From assembly GCA_021828745.1 (NCBI GenBank), contig JAJZDE010000062.1, positions 1 through 7,448 on the forward strand: a stretch of 7,448 bases of DNA, read 5' to 3'. Source of the DNA: Pseudomonadota bacterium. Its GTDB lineage: Bacteria > Pseudomonadota > Gammaproteobacteria > Burkholderiales > Ferrovaceae. Position numbers and translations under genes: made by a program. The notes under the pieces are model-generated. The model was given only the letters and a program-made list of their open reading frames with translations, ran no database searches and was not told where the DNA came from. This document shows positions 5,852 to 7,448 of the stretch, piece by piece (positions within the stretch are counted from its first letter, which is position 1; each line of letters starts with the position of its first letter).

Positions 5852-7448
5852 ATGACTTCCAAAAGTTCCAACCCGTTGCTGGATTTTTCCGGGCTTCCCC
5901 ATTTTGATGCCATCCGGCCCGAGCACATCGAACCTGCTATCCACTCCCTGATTCAGGACTGCGAGGCCTTGCTCGACCGTTTGACCCACCAGACCGAAAG
6001 CCCGACCTGGGACACCTTCATCACGCCTCTGGAAGATGTCAATGAACGCCTGGCGCGTGCCTGGGGTCAGGTTTCCCACCTGAATGCCGTGGTCAACACC
6101 CCGGAATTGCGCGCGGCCTACAACGCGGTATTGCCCCAGGTCGCCCAGTACTGGGCGCGTCTGGGTCAGGACGAAGCCCTGCTCGAGGGCTACCGAACCC
6201 TCCATCATTCCCCGGAGTTCGAAAAACTGCCTGCATCCCGCCAACGCATCATCACTCAGGCATTGCGCGATTTTCGTCTGGGTGGGGCCGAGTTGCCCCC
6301 TGCCGAAAAGGCCCGTTTTCTTGAAGTTCAGGAAACCCTGGCGGCCACCGGCGCGCGTTTTGAACAGAATTTGCTGGATGCCACCAACAGTTTCACCTAT
6401 GACACCCAGGATCCCGATGAACTCGCGGGCCTCCCCCCGGAAGTGCTCTCCATGGCCGCCGAAACGGCCAGGCAGGCAGGGCGCTCCGGTTGGCGGCTCA
6501 CCCTGCACGCCCCCTGTTACCTTCCGATCATGCAGTATGCCGAACGACGCAGTCTGCGCGAACATTTTTATCGCTGCTATACCACCCGTGCTTCGGAGTT
6601 TGGTCCGGAACCCTGGAACAACGGCCCCTTGATCCAGACTTTGCTGGCCTTGCGTGCCGAGGAGGCCCGCCTGCTCGGATTCGACCATTTTGCGCAACTG
6701 TCCGTGGAACCCAAGATGGCTGAGTCTCCCGAGGCCGTGCTGGCTTTCCTGCGCGATCTGGCTCAGCGCGCCAAACCCTTTGCCGAACAGGACTGGAAAA
6801 TGCTGACGGCCTTTGCACAGGCGCGCCTTGGCCTGGATGTGGTGCAACCCTGGGATCTGGCCTACGCCTCAGAAAAATTACGCACAGCCCAGTATGATTA
6901 TTCCGAACAGGAAGTGAAGGCTTACTTCCCGGAACATTCCGTGCTGAAGGGATTGTTTCAGGTCATCCAGAAACTGTATGGCCTCGTGGTTCATCCCGCC
7001 CAAGCCGAGGTCTGGCATGAAACCGTTCGCTTTTACGAATTGAAAACCCCCACCGGGACTCTGATCGGCCAGTTCTATCTCGACCTCTATGCCCGCAATG
7101 GCAAACGGGGGGGGGCATGGATGGACGACGCCATCACCCGGCGCCGCAGGGGAGATACCCTCCAGATACCGGTCGCTTATCTGACCTGCAATTTCTCGGC
7201 ACCGAGCGGGGGAAAACCTGCGACCTTCACCCACGACGAAGTCATTACCCTGTTCCATGAGTGCGGGCATGGTCTGCACCACCTGCTCACCCAGATGGAG
7301 GATCTCCCCCTGTCCGGCATACACGGCGTGGAGTGGGATGCGGTGGAACTCCCCAGCCAGTTCATGGAAAACTTCTGCTGGGAATGGGAAGTGCTTCAGG
7401 ACATGACCCACCACGTGGACACCGGAACTCCTCTCCCCCGAAGTCTCT
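5852..7448 (+). CDS. prlC: Oligopeptidase A, M3 metallopeptidase (3' end cut by window)
   Basis: The frame is open from ATG 5852 to the right edge, 532 codons of roughly 680 usual for OpdA/PrlC. This cytoplasmic zinc peptidase degrades short peptides, including cleaved signal peptides. The N-terminus NPLLDFSGLPHFDAI..PEHIEPAI matches E. coli OpdA. The helical N-terminal part is followed by FYLDLYARNGKRGGAWMDD (about 408-427, reading FYLDLYAR then GGAWMDD) and the active site HECGH at 469-473. H469 and H473 bind zinc, E470 is catalytic, and E499 in WDAVELPSQ should be the third ligand. The usual HEFGH has Cys in place of Phe. A G9 run at 7107-7115 is in frame. It follows pyrC' by 37 nt of T-rich DNA with no clear ribosome binding site, so it may be weakly coupled to the operon or have its own start signals. 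About 150 residues of the C-terminus are outside the window. Confidence 0.95.
   Translation, partial: MTSKSSNPLLDFSGLPHFDAIRPEHIEPAIHSLIQDCEALLDRLTHQTESPTWDTFITPLEDVNERLARAWGQVSHLNAVVNTPELRAAYNAVLPQVAQYWARLGQDEALLEGYRTLHHSPEFEKLPASRQRIITQALRDFRLGGAELPPAEKARFLEVQETLAATGARFEQNLLDATNSFTYDTQDPDELAGLPPEVLSMAAETARQAGRSGWRLTLHAPCYLPIMQYAERRSLREHFYRCYTTRASEFGPEPWNNGPLIQTLLALRAEEARLLGFDHFAQLSVEPKMAESPEAVLAFLRDLAQRAKPFAEQDWKMLTAFAQARLGLDVVQPWDLAYASEKLRTAQYDYSEQEVKAYFPEHSVLKGLFQVIQKLYGLVVHPAQAEVWHETVRFYELKTPTGTLIGQFYLDLYARNGKRGGAWMDDAITRRRRGDTLQIPVAYLTCNFSAPSGGKPATFTHDEVITLFHECGHGLHHLLTQMEDLPLSGIHGVEWDAVELPSQFMENFCWEWEVLQDMTHHVDTGTPLPRSL

Noticed and set aside
5789..6847. 352-codon open frame on the minus strand
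   Set aside because: It is antisense to prlC, whose plus-strand frame matches OpdA throughout; the minus-strand product has no family features.
1..7448. CRISPR arrays, tRNA genes, insertion sequences or attachment sites
   Set aside because: No repeated spacer pattern, cloverleaf-like segment, transposase frame or flanking direct repeats were seen by eye.

Overview
This window is a conserved housekeeping segment of a proteobacterial chromosome with no mobile element, CRISPR array or RNA gene. Base composition is moderately GC-rich. The gene set suggests a beta- or gammaproteobacterium (or a near relative): an NtrC tail, a pyrB next to a degenerate pyrC' as in Pseudomonas, a yqgE-ruvX pair and a prlC-type oligopeptidase. 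The exact genus cannot be fixed from the sequence alone.

Left part (1-885): the last 39 codons of an NtrC-type response regulator run into the left edge on the plus strand. They converge on exonuclease III (xth, minus strand, TTG start). The two stop codons share bases, so there is no intergenic space between them.

Envelope part (886-2505): a promoter region with an extended -10 element and a 17-nt palindrome precedes a small secreted outer-membrane beta-barrel protein. The barrel gene ends in a very strong intrinsic terminator with a GNRA loop. A Slp-family outer-membrane lipoprotein with a methionine-rich tail converges on it from the minus strand. Its 3' end lies in the T tract of that terminator.

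Operon part (2506-7448): yqgE, ruvX, pyrB, pyrC' and prlC all read rightward. yqgE/ruvX and ruvX/pyrB each overlap by exactly 8 nt, then 13 nt separate pyrB and pyrC', and 37 nt separate pyrC' and prlC. This looks like one transcription unit, with yqgE possibly read as a leaderless message. PyrB is a complete aspartate transcarbamoylase. PyrC' keeps the dihydroorotase fold but has lost the metal-binding histidines, so it is most likely a non-catalytic partner of PyrB, and an active dihydroorotase must be encoded elsewhere. No pyrR lies between ruvX and pyrB. prlC is cut by the right edge.

I found no new biological system. The observations most worth checking are the loss of the third acidic active-site residue in RuvX, the pseudo-dihydroorotase, the putative leaderless yqgE promoter, the activator-like palindrome before the barrel gene and the Met-rich lipoprotein tail.
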